Shown here: piece by piece, positions 40,808 through 48,834 of the stretch
Numbering within the stretch: the stretch's first letter is position 1
Layout of the letters: the number at the start of each line of letters is the position of its first letter
Assembly: GCF_000336385.2 (NCBI RefSeq)
Contig: NZ_HG424465.1
Location: 1 to 48,834 of the forward strand
DNA from: Lysobacter antibioticus HS124
Lineage (GTDB): Bacteria > Pseudomonadota > Gammaproteobacteria > Xanthomonadales > Xanthomonadaceae
Direction: 5' to 3'
DNA: 48,834 bases
The notes under the pieces: model-generated
What the model was told of the DNA's origin: nothing
What the model saw: the letters and a program-made list of their open reading frames with translations, nothing else
The model's database searches: none
Program-made: the position numbers and the translations under genes

Positions 40808-41458
40808 CTACCGCACCCGGACCCGGTTGTCGACCGCGCGGACCCCGGCGACCAGCCAGGCGGCGTCCTCGACGGCGTTGCGGGCCCGCCAATCGGCGAC
40901 CTTTCCTTTCAGCACCACCTCGCCCTGCTCGTCCACTTCCACGCGCACGCGCTCCGACTCCAGGTCGGCGCGGCGGCGCATGGCGTCCTTGATCGAACGC
41001 TTTACGTCTTCGCGGCAGCTCACGCGTCGAATCTCGATCCGGTTATCGATGGACGAAACGCCCGCCAGGCGACGCAAGTCGGTTTCCACGCGGTTGCGCT
41101 GGTACTGCCAGTCCACCATGCCGGTCAACAGCACCCGCCCCTTGTCGACTACGACTTTGACCGAATCCCTCGGTAGCGTGGCGTCCCAGGCCAGCACTTC
41201 GGCGGCCCTTCTTGCGATCAGTTCGTCGTCGGGACAAGTTTCCGACGCGCAGCGAACTTCCACGTCGACGACTACGCCCCGCACTCCTCTGACCCTGGCC
41301 GCCGCGTTGGCTACGGCATACTTGTCGGCCAGGCTGTGCACATGGCCGGTCAGGCGGACGAAACGGTCTTCGACGCTGACGCCGATGCCGCTGGCGTCGA
41401 CCCGCGGGTCGTAGCCCAACTCCTGCAGCACGTATCTGCGCAATTTCTCGCTGTTCAT
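40808..41458 (-). CDS. Protein of three BON domains
   Basis: The product has 216 residues from ATG 41458. Three successive BON units are seen: VSVEDRFVRLTGHVHSLADK (about 25-85), VVVDKGRVLLTGMVDWQYQR (about 85-150) and VEVDEQGEVVLKGKVADWRA (about 155-215). BON domains bind membranes or other proteins and are common in stress proteins such as OsmY. No signal peptide is seen, so this one is probably cytoplasmic. It is divergent from uspA; an FNR-type box lies in the shared 179-bp gap. Confidence 0.9.
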   Translation of the reverse strand: MNSEKLRRYVLQELGYDPRVDASGIGVSVEDRFVRLTGHVHSLADKYAVANAAARVRGVRGVVVDVEVRCASETCPDDELIARRAAEVLAWDATLPRDSVKVVVDKGRVLLTGMVDWQYQRNRVETDLRRLAGVSSIDNRIEIRRVSCREDVKRSIKDAMRRRADLESERVRVEVDEQGEVVLKGKVADWRARNAVEDAAWLVAGVRAVDNRVRVR

Positions 41459-41563
41459 GATCGCCGCCCGAGGCCAGGGACTACAGTCGGCGCCGAGACC
41501 GGCGCCCGGTCGCTGACTTTGATCAAGCCCACCCCGTTCAGCTTCGGCCGATGCGAAGATCTC

Positions 41564-41577
41564 TTGATCCAAATCAT
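41564..41577. promoter_or_regulatory. FNR/ANR-type box upstream of the UspA gene
   Basis: TTGAT-CCAA-ATCAT differs by one base from the perfect TTGAT-N4-ATCAA site. Its centre is 67 bp before the ATG at 41638. This spacing suits an activator site near -41.5. It could also act on the divergent BON gene. Confidence 0.65.
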
Positions 41578-41637
41578 GTTTCCTCTTCACCGCGGGCGTG
41601 CAATGGCTACACCCTGGACGGTATGAGGAGCGGCATC

Positions 41638-42441
41638 ATGTACAAGAGTTTGTTGCTGCCCCTGGTCGACCGCGATGGCGACACCGACGCGCTGGACTTG
41701 GCCGTTCGCTTGGCGGCATTCCACGGCGCACAGCTGTCGGTGTTGGTCATGATCGACCTGCCGCCGCCGGTGGTCGATCCTTGGGGGCTGATGCCGGACC
41801 CGGTGACCGCGCAATCGCATGCCGATCTGCGCGAACGCCTGGCCGCCGAAACGATCGATTGGGAAGCCCGCACCGTCGAAGCGATGAGTGTGGGCGCGCC
41901 GCGTGCAGCGGCGCGAGAAAGCTTCGACTGCGATCTGGTGGTGCTCGGTGGCGCGATCGGCGATACGGTGGAGTCGACGGTTCCCCGCGAATACTTCTCC
42001 AGCCTGCTGCTGGAGGCCGGTTGCCCGGTGCTGGTGGTGCCGCCGCGCTGCGCGCCGGAAGTGCCCACCCGGTGCATCACGGTCGCCTGGCAGCCGACCC
42101 GCGAGGCGGCGCGCGCAGTCCGCGCGGCACTGCCCCTGCTTCGTGCCGCAAAGACGGTGGACGTGCTGGCCATCGACGACGGCAAGACGCCCGATGCCGA
42201 GCCTTCCGGGCGGCGGCTGATCGGCTATCTTCGCCGGCACGGCGTCGAAGCGTCTTGGGTCGCGCGTCCGGCAGGCGAAGAGACCGTCGCCACGCGAGTG
42301 CTCCAGTACGCCCGCCACAGCCGTTCGCAGCTGCTTGTCGTCGGCGGTTACGGCCATTCGCGCCTGCGCGAGTGGGCGCTCGGCGGCGTTACCCGCGAGC
42401 TGCTCATCGGCGCCGACCAGCCCGTGCTCTACGCTCATTGA
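41638..42441 (+). CDS. Universal stress protein, two-domain UspA type
   Basis: The product has 267 residues from ATG 41638 (GAGG upstream). The first domain (MYKSLLLPLVDRDG to CPVLVVPP) is degenerate in its nucleotide loop. The second domain (ITVAWQPTREAARAVRAALP to DQPVLYAH) has the loop VVGGYGHSRLREWALGGVTR, fitting G-x2-G-x9-G(S/T). Proteins of this kind support survival under energy stress or low oxygen. The remnant at 714-1275 is a relative. An FNR-type box precedes it and the DUF4010 gene follows 13 bp after its stop. Confidence 0.9.
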   Translation: MYKSLLLPLVDRDGDTDALDLAVRLAAFHGAQLSVLVMIDLPPPVVDPWGLMPDPVTAQSHADLRERLAAETIDWEARTVEAMSVGAPRAAARESFDCDLVVLGGAIGDTVESTVPREYFSSLLLEAGCPVLVVPPRCAPEVPTRCITVAWQPTREAARAVRAALPLLRAAKTVDVLAIDDGKTPDAEPSGRRLIGYLRRHGVEASWVARPAGEETVATRVLQYARHSRSQLLVVGGYGHSRLREWALGGVTRELLIGADQPVLYAH

Positions 42442-42454
42442 GCAAGCCGGCCGC

Positions 42455-43711
42455 TTGAACGCCATATCGGCCGCCGCTCCGCCGTCGTTGGTCGGCCTGG
42501 GAGTCGCCCTCGGTGTCGGCCTGTTGGTCGGACTGGAGCGCGAACGCGCGCACCGCGGACGCGCCGCGCGCCAACCGGCGGGGATCCGCAGCTTCGCCCT
42601 CAGCGCGTTGATCGGCGCCACGTCGATGCAACTGGGCGATGTCGGCCTGTTGGTGGCTGGCGCGACTCTGGGCGCGCTGGTCGTCGCCGGCTATCTGAGC
42701 ACACGCGAGCACGATCCGGGACTGGCCACCGAAGCGGCTTGGCTGTTGACCTTTCTTATCGGCGCGTTGGCCATGCGCGCCGCAGCGGTATCCGCCGCGC
42801 TCGGCGTGATCCTCGCAGTGCTGCTGGCCGCGCGCGAACGCCTGCACCGCTTCAGCCGGCAACGGATAGGGCGCGAGGAACTGCGCGGCCTGCTGTTGCT
42901 GGCCGCTTGCGCCTTCGTCATCCTGCCGTTGTTGCCCAATCGTGCGCTGGACCCGTGGGGCGCGGTCAACCCGCATCAGCTGTGGACTCTGGCGGTCGGC
43001 GTGATGACGATCAGCGCCGGCGGCTATCTGGCTACGCGCGTGCTCGGCGCACGGGCCGGGTTGCCGATCGCCGGCCTGGCCGGCGGTTTCGTGTCCAGCA
43101 CCGCCACCATCGCGGCGATGGCCGAACGTGCCCGCGCCATGCCGGCGCAGGCGCCGTTGGCGGCCAGCGCCGCGCTGATGTCGAACATAGCGACCGTGCT
43201 GCAACTGGCTTTGGTGCTGGGGCTGATCTCGCCGGCCTTGCTCGCATGGGCGGCGCCGGCCCTGGTCGGCGCGGGCTTGGCCGCGCTGGCGGCGGCCTGG
43301 CTGGCTGCACGCGCCGCCGCAACGCTGAAGGACGAGACCGCGCCGGTCGTGGCGGGACGGCCCTACGACCTGTGGGCTGCGCTTCGAATCTCGGCGCTGC
43401 TGGCTACCGTGCTGGTGGCCGCCGCGCTTCTGCGCGCCTGGCTGGGGCCCGCAAGCCTGCCGTGGGTACTGAGCTTCGCCGGGCTGGCCGACGTGCATGC
43501 CGGAGCCGCCGCCGCGGCCCAATGGGTCGCCCAGGGCGGCGAGGCGCGCTTGGCGCATTACGGCCTGTTCGGCGCGTTCGCGGTCAACGGTGCCATGAAG
43601 TGCCTGCTCGCGCTGGCGCGCGGGGGCTCGGCATACGCATGGCGAGTGACGGCCGGCGTGTCGGCGATGCAGGCGGCTTTCGTTCTCGGCGCGGCGCTGT
43701 CGGCCTGGTGA
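42455..43711 (+). CDS. MgtC/DUF4010-type membrane protein
   Basis: The product has about 418 residues from TTG 42455. No ATG or GTG fits better before LVGLGVALGVGLLVGLERER, which is the conserved MgtC/SapB start. About twelve membrane segments; the C-terminal half is DUF4010 (GLPIAGLAGGFVSSTATIAA, FAGLADVHAGAAAAAQ). The substrate is unknown; MgtC relatives affect Mg2+ homeostasis and acid or phagosome survival. It follows uspA by 13 bp and is probably translated by coupling. Confidence 0.85.
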   Translation: MNAISAAAPPSLVGLGVALGVGLLVGLERERAHRGRAARQPAGIRSFALSALIGATSMQLGDVGLLVAGATLGALVVAGYLSTREHDPGLATEAAWLLTFLIGALAMRAAAVSAALGVILAVLLAARERLHRFSRQRIGREELRGLLLLAACAFVILPLLPNRALDPWGAVNPHQLWTLAVGVMTISAGGYLATRVLGARAGLPIAGLAGGFVSSTATIAAMAERARAMPAQAPLAASAALMSNIATVLQLALVLGLISPALLAWAAPALVGAGLAALAAAWLAARAAATLKDETAPVVAGRPYDLWAALRISALLATVLVAAALLRAWLGPASLPWVLSFAGLADVHAGAAAAAQWVAQGGEARLAHYGLFGAFAVNGAMKCLLALARGGSAYAWRVTAGVSAMQAAFVLGAALSAW

Positions 43712-43715
43712 CGCA

Positions 43716-44087
43716 TCAGCCTTTTCGCGTTCGTTCGGCGAGTTCTTCGTAGCGGCGACGGAACGCATCCAGGGACTCCTCGTCCAGTTCCTCGATGTCC
43801 ATCAGCGCGTTGTTGGCTTGCTTGGTGGCGCGAATGAGTTCGTCCAGCTTGATGTGGATCGCCTCGGTGTCCCGGCTCTGAGTGTTCTGTATCAGGAACA
43901 CCATCAAGAACGTGACGATGGTTGTGGCCGTGTTGATCACCAGCTGCCAGGTATCGGAGAACCCGAACAGCGGTCCGACCGCCCACCAGATGCCAATGGC
44001 CACGCCGGCCATGCCGAACGCCGCGGGCCGTCCTGCGAATCGGGCGGCGTGCTTGGCGAGACGATCGAAGGCGCGCGTCGCGGACAT
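43716..44087 (-). CDS. Low-affinity iron-permease-family protein
   Basis: The product has 123 residues. Two membrane segments (FGMAGVAIGIWWAVGPLFGF, LVINTATTIVTFLMVFLIQN) are followed by TQSRDTEAIHIKLDELIRAT and a helical tail. This is the pattern of the small bacterial proteins annotated as low-affinity iron permease. The name comes from the yeast Fet4 similarity; transport has not been shown for most bacterial members. Convergent with the MgtC/DUF4010 gene, 4 bp apart. Confidence 0.85.
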   Translation of the reverse strand: MSATRAFDRLAKHAARFAGRPAAFGMAGVAIGIWWAVGPLFGFSDTWQLVINTATTIVTFLMVFLIQNTQSRDTEAIHIKLDELIRATKQANNALMDIEELDEESLDAFRRRYEELAERTRKG

Positions 44088-44117
44088 AAGTCGCCCTCGC
44101 CGAGTCGAGCTCGGCGC

Positions 44118-44663
44118 TTACAGTACGAGTTCATGAATGATCAAACTTGCGTCGCCCGGGTCGACACGGGCGCGAAACCCCAAGTGCGACGCCAGTTCGT
44201 GCATATCGGCGTTGCCGGCGAGATCCATAGAGTACATCCGGCGCAGGCCGCGGGCTCGGGCTCGTTCGGCCAGGTCTCGGACGAGTGCCGTGCCCAGGCC
44301 CTGATCCTGCCAGTCGTCGGCGACCACTACCGCGCATTCGCCGTCGACCGCGTCCGGCGACGCCATGCTGAATCGCGCCGCACCCACGATGCGTTCGGTG
44401 CCCTCGTACGATACGACCGCCACCAAGGCGGCCTCGCGCCGGGCATCTATGTTCACCAACGAATCGAGCAGCTTGTCGTCCGGCGACTTCAGCTGGGCCA
44501 GGAAGCGACGGCGGCGCGATTCATCCGACAATCCTTCGATAAAAGCGCGCTCGGCGGACCGGTCGGACGGCGCGATGTCCCGGATGCGGACGACGCGGCC
44601 GTCCCGCAGCGTTTGCGCGTGCGGCGGACCGGAGGGGCGGGAACTGTCGGAGATCTCATTCAT
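44118..44663 (-). CDS. GNAT-family acetyltransferase
   Basis: The product has 181 residues from ATG 44663. GNAT landmarks: IRDIAPSDRSAERAFIEGLS, AVVSYEGTERIVGAARF, VVADDWQDQGLGTALVRDLA (acetyl-CoA loop Q-x2-G-x-G/A with QGLGTA) and MYSMDLAGNADMHELASHLG. It resembles the C-terminal acetyltransferase module of lysine acetyltransferases near stress loci. An FNR-type box lies about 60 bp upstream. The target is unknown; protein lysine acetylation is a possibility. Confidence 0.9.
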   Translation of the reverse strand: MNEISDSSRPSGPPHAQTLRDGRVVRIRDIAPSDRSAERAFIEGLSDESRRRRFLAQLKSPDDKLLDSLVNIDARREAALVAVVSYEGTERIVGAARFSMASPDAVDGECAVVVADDWQDQGLGTALVRDLAERARARGLRRMYSMDLAGNADMHELASHLGFRARVDPGDASLIIHELVL

Positions 44664-44717
44664 TGCATCGGCTCCGGGATCGACAAGGCGAGCGTAGCCT
44701 CCCGCGCAGCCGTGCGA

Positions 44718-44731
44718 TTGATCCGCGTCAA
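44718..44731. promoter_or_regulatory. FNR/ANR-type box upstream of the GNAT gene
   Basis: TTGAT-CCGC-GTCAA keeps both half-sites with one base changed. Its centre is about 61 bp before the ATG at 44663 on the minus strand. Confidence 0.65.
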
Positions 44732-44824
44732 ATCCGGCGCCAGTCAGTTGTGTCCCAGCTGCCGACATCGGCCCGGCCAGCGTGCCCGCGCGGGCGGCGC
44801 CCGCTGGCCGCAGCCATCGGCGAG

Positions 44825-45181
44825 CTATTGGCTGCTGGCCGGCTTCTGTTCGATCACGCGTTCCAGCACCAGGCTCGCGCCGGACGAGGGGGTGGCCGGC
44901 AGCTCCCGGACTTGCAAGACGTAGTCCGATCCCGGGCGGTAGTCGAATCCATGCACCTTGGCGCAGCGGCGTATCAAGCGGTTGCCCACGCGCTCCCGCA
45001 CTTGGTAGTGAACGTTCTCGATGCCGACGCAATCCCGGCTTTGAACTATCTGGACCTGTTTGCCGACGCCGCTCGCGATACGCGATGCATCGTGCGCGGG
45101 AGCGCCGTCCAGCAGGATTTGCGAAAAGCAGCCGATGCCGGACAACGCAAGCGCGGCGACGGCCAGTGTTCGGATTCCCAT
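44825..45181 (-). CDS. DUF4377 exported protein
   Basis: The product has 118 residues from ATG 45181 (AGGAG 7 nt upstream). A signal peptide (IRTLAVAALALSGIGC) is present; the cysteine is a possible but non-ideal lipidation site. The C-terminal part VHGFDYRPGSDYVLQVRELP matches the DUF4377 consensus. DUF4377 proteins are small envelope proteins of unknown function, some related to HslJ/META heat-shock proteins. It lies between the GNAT and UbiB genes in the same direction. Confidence 0.8.
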   Translation of the reverse strand: MGIRTLAVAALALSGIGCFSQILLDGAPAHDASRIASGVGKQVQIVQSRDCVGIENVHYQVRERVGNRLIRRCAKVHGFDYRPGSDYVLQVRELPATPSSGASLVLERVIEQKPASSQ

Positions 45182-45274
45182 GATCGATCTCCTGGGTACG
45201 TGGTAAAGCCCGGATCGCGACCGCCCCAACCAACGAACTCGATCGCAGCTTCCCGTGGCATTCCCGCGTACGCT

Positions 45275-46954
45275 CTACTTTCCGCCGCCGCTGCGGAAGA
45301 TCGCAGACAGCAACCATATGCCCAGCAGCGAAGCGCCGACGAACCCCAGCAGCCCGAACAAGGGGAGCCCCAGAAAAGTCGGTCCTCCCTTGACGGTCAT
45401 GGCGATCGACGAACCGACGATCAGGGCCGAAATCACCATGCTTCCGGCCAGTCGATTGGCCGAATGGGCCACCTGGCGACTGAATTCGCCGACTTCGTCG
45501 AGATCGATGCGCAGCCGCGCGTGGCCCGACTTCAAGGAGCGCATCAGCTTGCCCAGGTCGCGCGGCAGTGCGGCGATCAGGTTCGCGGCGTCCGTGATGG
45601 TGCGCGCGCCGCGTCGTGCGAGTGCGGCAGGGCCGAACTGGGCGGCGATCGCGCGGCGCAGAAACGGCCGCGCTTGGCTGGCCATGTCGAACCCCGGATC
45701 CAGCAGCCGTCCCAGTCCCTCCAAGGTCAGGCACACCTTGACCAGCATGGCCAGATCGGCCGGCAGGACGAGGCCGTGCCGGCGCAGTATCTGCATCGTA
45801 TCCAGCAGCATGGCGGACAGATCGAGTTGGCCCAGCGGCACCCCGTAATAGCGATCGACGAACGCATCCACGTCGGCGGACAACAGCTCTTCGTCGATAT
45901 CGGACCGTTGGGTCCAATCCAGCAAGGTTTCCGCGACCCGTTGCGCATCGCGTTCAACCAGACCGAACAGCAGGCAGACGACTTCCTCTCGCCGCTGTCT
46001 CGACAACCGTCCTACCATGCCGAAATCGATCAGCGCGATGCGGCCGCCTGGGAGAACGAGAATGTTTCCGGGGTGCGGATCGGCATGGAAGAATCCGTGT
46101 TCCAGAACCATCTTCAGCACCACCTGCGCGCCGGTGCGCGCGAGCTGCATCCGATCCGCGCCGATGGCCAGCAGCCCAGGAAGATCGGCGACCGGCACGC
46201 CATCGGCGAAGTCCTGAACATTCATGTGTTCATTGGTGTAGTCCCAATGCACCTTGGGCACCAGAATCCGATCGTCGCCGGCGAAGGCCGCGCCGACGCG
46301 ATCGGCATGCCGGCATTCGGAGGCCAGATTGAGTTCGTCCGTCAAGGCCTCGGCGAACTGGCGCACCACCTCGACCGGATGGAACCGGCGCGCTTCCACG
46401 AAGCGCGCTTCGATTTTCCTGGCCGCATAGCGCAACAACCTCAAGTCGGCGGCGACGATGGGCGAAATTCCGGGGCGACGGACTTTCGCCACCACGTCCC
46501 GGCCCTGCGGCAGCTTGGCCCGATGCACTTGCGCGATCGATCCCGCCGCCAACGGCGCGGGGTCGATCCACGCGAAGACAGCTTCCGGTTCCGCCCCCAG
46601 CGCCTGTGTCATTTCGGCCCGGATGGCTTCGAACGGCACGGGGGGCACGGTGCTGTGCAGGCGGCTGAACTCGGCGATCCAATCCGGCGGGAACAGGTCC
46701 ACGCGCGTCGCCAATACCTGGCCCAGCTTGACGAAGCTCGGTCCCATTTCTTCCATCGCGCGCCGGACCCGCGTATGCGCCGGCAAGTTCACCAGTTCTT
46801 CCAGGTGCCCCAGCGGCAATACTCTGCCCGCTCGGGCCAGCACCCGCACGAGCCCGAGGCGTCGGGCCAAGTCGCCGAATCCGTAACGGCTCAGGATCGC
46901 TACCAGGGTCTGCAGTCGGCCCAGGTCGTGCGCTGCTACCAAGGTGTCCCACAT
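45275..46954 (-). CDS. ABC1/UbiB-family atypical kinase
   Basis: The product has 559 residues from ATG 46954 (GGAG 9 nt upstream). The UbiB signature is complete: K-x-G-Q (FVKLGQVLATRVDLFP), the alanine-rich loop PLAAGSIAQVHRA, LNLASECRHAD, and kinase motifs HGFFHADPHPGN and LIDFGMVGR. Two membrane helices close the chain (MVISALIVGSSIAM, LFGLLGFVGASLLGIWLLS). Members work in ubiquinone synthesis or lipid handling, using ATPase activity. A second, non-ubiquinone role is likely in this stress cluster. An FNR-type box lies about 100 bp upstream. Confidence 0.92.
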   Translation of the reverse strand: MWDTLVAAHDLGRLQTLVAILSRYGFGDLARRLGLVRVLARAGRVLPLGHLEELVNLPAHTRVRRAMEEMGPSFVKLGQVLATRVDLFPPDWIAEFSRLHSTVPPVPFEAIRAEMTQALGAEPEAVFAWIDPAPLAAGSIAQVHRAKLPQGRDVVAKVRRPGISPIVAADLRLLRYAARKIEARFVEARRFHPVEVVRQFAEALTDELNLASECRHADRVGAAFAGDDRILVPKVHWDYTNEHMNVQDFADGVPVADLPGLLAIGADRMQLARTGAQVVLKMVLEHGFFHADPHPGNILVLPGGRIALIDFGMVGRLSRQRREEVVCLLFGLVERDAQRVAETLLDWTQRSDIDEELLSADVDAFVDRYYGVPLGQLDLSAMLLDTMQILRRHGLVLPADLAMLVKVCLTLEGLGRLLDPGFDMASQARPFLRRAIAAQFGPAALARRGARTITDAANLIAALPRDLGKLMRSLKSGHARLRIDLDEVGEFSRQVAHSANRLAGSMVISALIVGSSIAMTVKGGPTFLGLPLFGLLGFVGASLLGIWLLSAIFRSGGGK

Positions 46955-47051
46955 GGCCGGCGACTCCACTGCGCGGCGACGGCCTCGCGCGCGCCACCGC
47001 GCCGTCCGGCCGTCATCGCGGTCAGTTGAGCGCCGTGGCCCGAACCCGACT

Positions 47052-47065
47052 TTGATCTGGGTCAA
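47052..47065. promoter_or_regulatory. FNR/ANR-type box upstream of the UbiB gene
   Basis: TTGAT-CTGG-GTCAA has both half-sites with one base changed. Centre about 104 bp before the ATG at 46954 on the minus strand. Confidence 0.6.
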
Positions 47066-47138
47066 TTCATCGGCTGCGGGCGTTATCGTCCCCCAATCCG
47101 CCGCTCGTCCGTCGCCGGGCCGCCCTCTCGGCGGTGGG

Positions 47139-47152
47139 TTGACCCAGGTCAA
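47139..47152. promoter_or_regulatory. FNR/CRP-type palindrome upstream of the P-type ATPase gene
   Basis: TTGAC-CCAG-GTCAA is a perfect inverted repeat, with C/G in place of T/A at the inner base of each half. It lies about 200 bp before the ATG at 47350, or about 33 bp before an in-frame ATG at 47179. With the box at 47052 it makes a divergent control region. Confidence 0.6.
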
Positions 47153-47349
47153 GGCAGCCAGGCCGGCCCGCTAGAACCATGTCTGCCTGGGCTTGTCGCC
47201 GCGCGAGTCGCTGCGGGCTTGTCCGGCCCCGCGAGTCGGCCCCGACTCGTGCCGACGGGTCGGCAGCGGCGCATGCGGAGTTGCGCCCACGGCCAGGAAG
47301 CGCCCACCCGCCGGCTTTCCGGGCGCCGTTGGCCATCCGTGGAGCGAGC

Positions 47350-48834
47350 ATGACGATCCCTGACGCCGCCAGCGAGCCTCCCGTCCCGCCAGGGCTATCC
47401 AGCGCGGAAGCGGCGCTGCGGCTGGAGCGCAACGGCCCCAATCGCCTGCCGCAACCGGACCGACGCAACGGCTTGCGCATCGCTCTCGGCGTGGTCCGGG
47501 AACCGATGCTCCTGTTGTTGCTGGCCGCGGCCGGGCTGTATCTGCTGCTCGGCGATCCGCGCGAGGCCTCGGTGCTGCTGGCATCGGTCGGCTTGGTGAT
47601 CGGCTTGACCGTGATTCAGGAGTACAGATCCGAGCGGGCGTTGCAGGCGCTGCGAGATCTCAGCAGCCCACGCGCGCGGGTACTGCGCGACGGCGATGTG
47701 CGCGTTGTGTCGTCGCAGGAATTGGTGGTCGGCGACGTCGTCGCCGTTGCGGAAGGCGACCGGGTTCCGGCCGATGCGCGGGTACTGGACGACTACGACC
47801 TGATGCTCGACGAGTCGATGCTGACCGGGGAGTCGATGCCTGTGCGACGCCAGGCCGGCCCGGCGGCCGACGTGGAGACGAACCGGATACATGCGGGCAC
47901 GCTGGTCGTGCGCGGGCATGGCATGGCCGAGGTGGTCGCCACCGGGAGCGCCACGGCAATGGGCCGCATCGGCGATCAGTTGCGTTTCCAGCGCTCTCCG
48001 CCGACGCCGATGCAACTGGAAATACGCCGCGCGGTCGTGCTGTTCGCGACGCTCGGACTGCTGGTCAGCGGATTGATGACCGGCTTGTATGTCGCGATCC
48101 ATGGCGGATGGCTACAGGGCCTGCTGGCCGGCGTTACGCTGGCGATGGCCAATATCCCCGAGGAGTTTCCGGTGGTGTTGACCGTATTCCTGGCGCTGGG
48201 CGGATGGCGCATGGCGCGTCGCCGAGCGCTGGTCCGCCGGGCGCCCGCCATCGAGGCGCTGGGCTCGGTGACCATTCTGTGCACGGACAAGACCGGCACC
48301 CTGACCGAGAACCGGATGTCCCTGGCCGAGTGGGTCACCGAAGACGGAGCGGCGCCGCCGGACCGCTTGTCCTCTCCCTCGCAACACCGGCTGCTGGAGA
48401 TCGCCGACCGGGCGTGCCCGGATCGGCCCTTCGACCCGATGGAGCTCGCCATCCGCGCGGCCGCGACCGGACTCGGACCATCGTCGGTTCGGGTACGGAT
48501 TCACGAGTACCCGTTCGGCAAGGACTTGCTCGCGACCACGCACGTCTGGGAAGACCCGTATTCCCCTGAGCTTCTGATCGCCAGCAAGGGGGCGCCGGAG
48601 ACGATCGCCGCCCTATGCCGATTGTCGCCGGAACGGACGGACGCGGTATTGCAGGCGGTCGAGCGCATGGCCGGGCGCGGCTTGCGGGTCATCGCCGTCG
48701 CCGTGGCGGCCTGGCCTCCCGGTCCGGCGGCGCTTCCAGCGACGCCGCGCGACTTCCATTTCGAATGGCTAGGGCTGCTCGGCTTCGTCGACCCGCTCCG
48801 CGGCGGGGTGGCCGATGCCATCGGCCAGGCCCGC
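47350..48834 (+). CDS. P-type cation-transporting ATPase (partial, runs off window)
   Basis: The visible 495 residues start at ATG 47350 (GGAG just upstream); an in-frame ATG at 47179 would add 57 residues of poor texture. The cation-ATPase N domain (SSAEAALRLERNGPNRLP), actuator motif MLTGES, membrane motif ANIPEEFPVVLT and phosphorylation site TDKTGTLT (Asp313) are clear. The IPEEFPVV pattern puts it with P2-type Ca2+/cation ATPases rather than heavy-metal P1B types. The ion is not determined. Divergent from UbiB, with two FNR-type boxes in the gap. Confidence 0.92.
   Translation, partial: MTIPDAASEPPVPPGLSSAEAALRLERNGPNRLPQPDRRNGLRIALGVVREPMLLLLLAAAGLYLLLGDPREASVLLASVGLVIGLTVIQEYRSERALQALRDLSSPRARVLRDGDVRVVSSQELVVGDVVAVAEGDRVPADARVLDDYDLMLDESMLTGESMPVRRQAGPAADVETNRIHAGTLVVRGHGMAEVVATGSATAMGRIGDQLRFQRSPPTPMQLEIRRAVVLFATLGLLVSGLMTGLYVAIHGGWLQGLLAGVTLAMANIPEEFPVVLTVFLALGGWRMARRRALVRRAPAIEALGSVTILCTDKTGTLTENRMSLAEWVTEDGAAPPDRLSSPSQHRLLEIADRACPDRPFDPMELAIRAAATGLGPSSVRVRIHEYPFGKDLLATTHVWEDPYSPELLIASKGAPETIAALCRLSPERTDAVLQAVERMAGRGLRVIAVAVAAWPPGPAALPATPRDFHFEWLGLLGFVDPLRGGVADAIGQAR

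Noticed and set aside
41519-41526. TTGATCAA as a further FNR box
   Set aside because: The half-sites overlap with no 4-base spacer, so it does not fit the FNR pattern.

Overview
The window comes from a GC-rich bacterium. I would place it in the Xanthomonadaceae, Lysobacter-like. This is inference from gene content (paired XapX proteins, a CopL-like metal protein, LytTR and Reg_prop/Y_Y_Y regulators, integron-type attC sites with Xanthomonas-like sequence) and from the strong G/C third-position bias of the core genes. No rRNA and no complete tRNA is visible.

Layout. 1-540: tail of a serine-recombinase-type mobile locus. 714-1275: remnant of a universal stress protein gene with an in-frame stop. 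1280-8859: a four-gene minus-strand biosynthetic operon of lower GC. It encodes a hypothetical protein, a BBE-type FAD oxidase, a free-standing A-T-R NRPS reductase, and a methyltransferase fused to a MoCo-sulfurase-like class V aminotransferase. A heptamer repeat and a frameshifted LuxR HTH remnant (8971-9115) follow, so the operon sits between two broken genes. 9202-10963: a divergent SDR/AraC pair. 11412-13786: an AT-richer run of small orphan genes separated by attC-like sites, a cassette array without an integrase, ending in an IS3 transposase remnant. 13984-19475: secreted, membrane and LytTR proteins. 20324-24703: two copies of a palindromic site, a small XRE regulator beside a SulP transporter, and several orphan genes. 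24780-31835: small genes, then a minus-strand operon-like run (AraC, isochorismatase-like hydrolase, Tat-lipoprotein amidohydrolase, two XapX proteins, Tat-lipoprotein alpha/beta hydrolase, membrane protein). 31980-37378: Reg_prop histidine kinase, NarL-type regulator and MFS exporter. 37687-40153: a cupin, then a copper/mercury-type metal operon with a clear terminator. 40383-48834: a stress cluster (BON protein, UspA, MgtC/DUF4010, iron-permease-like protein, GNAT, DUF4377, UbiB/ABC1 kinase, P-type ATPase) with four FNR/ANR-type boxes in its promoters, which suggests a low-oxygen regulon.

The most interesting items are the A-T-R/sulfurase-methyltransferase operon, the integrase-less cassette array, the two-site XRE operator system, and the FNR-box cluster. 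All functional calls are by eye from sequence. No database search was run.
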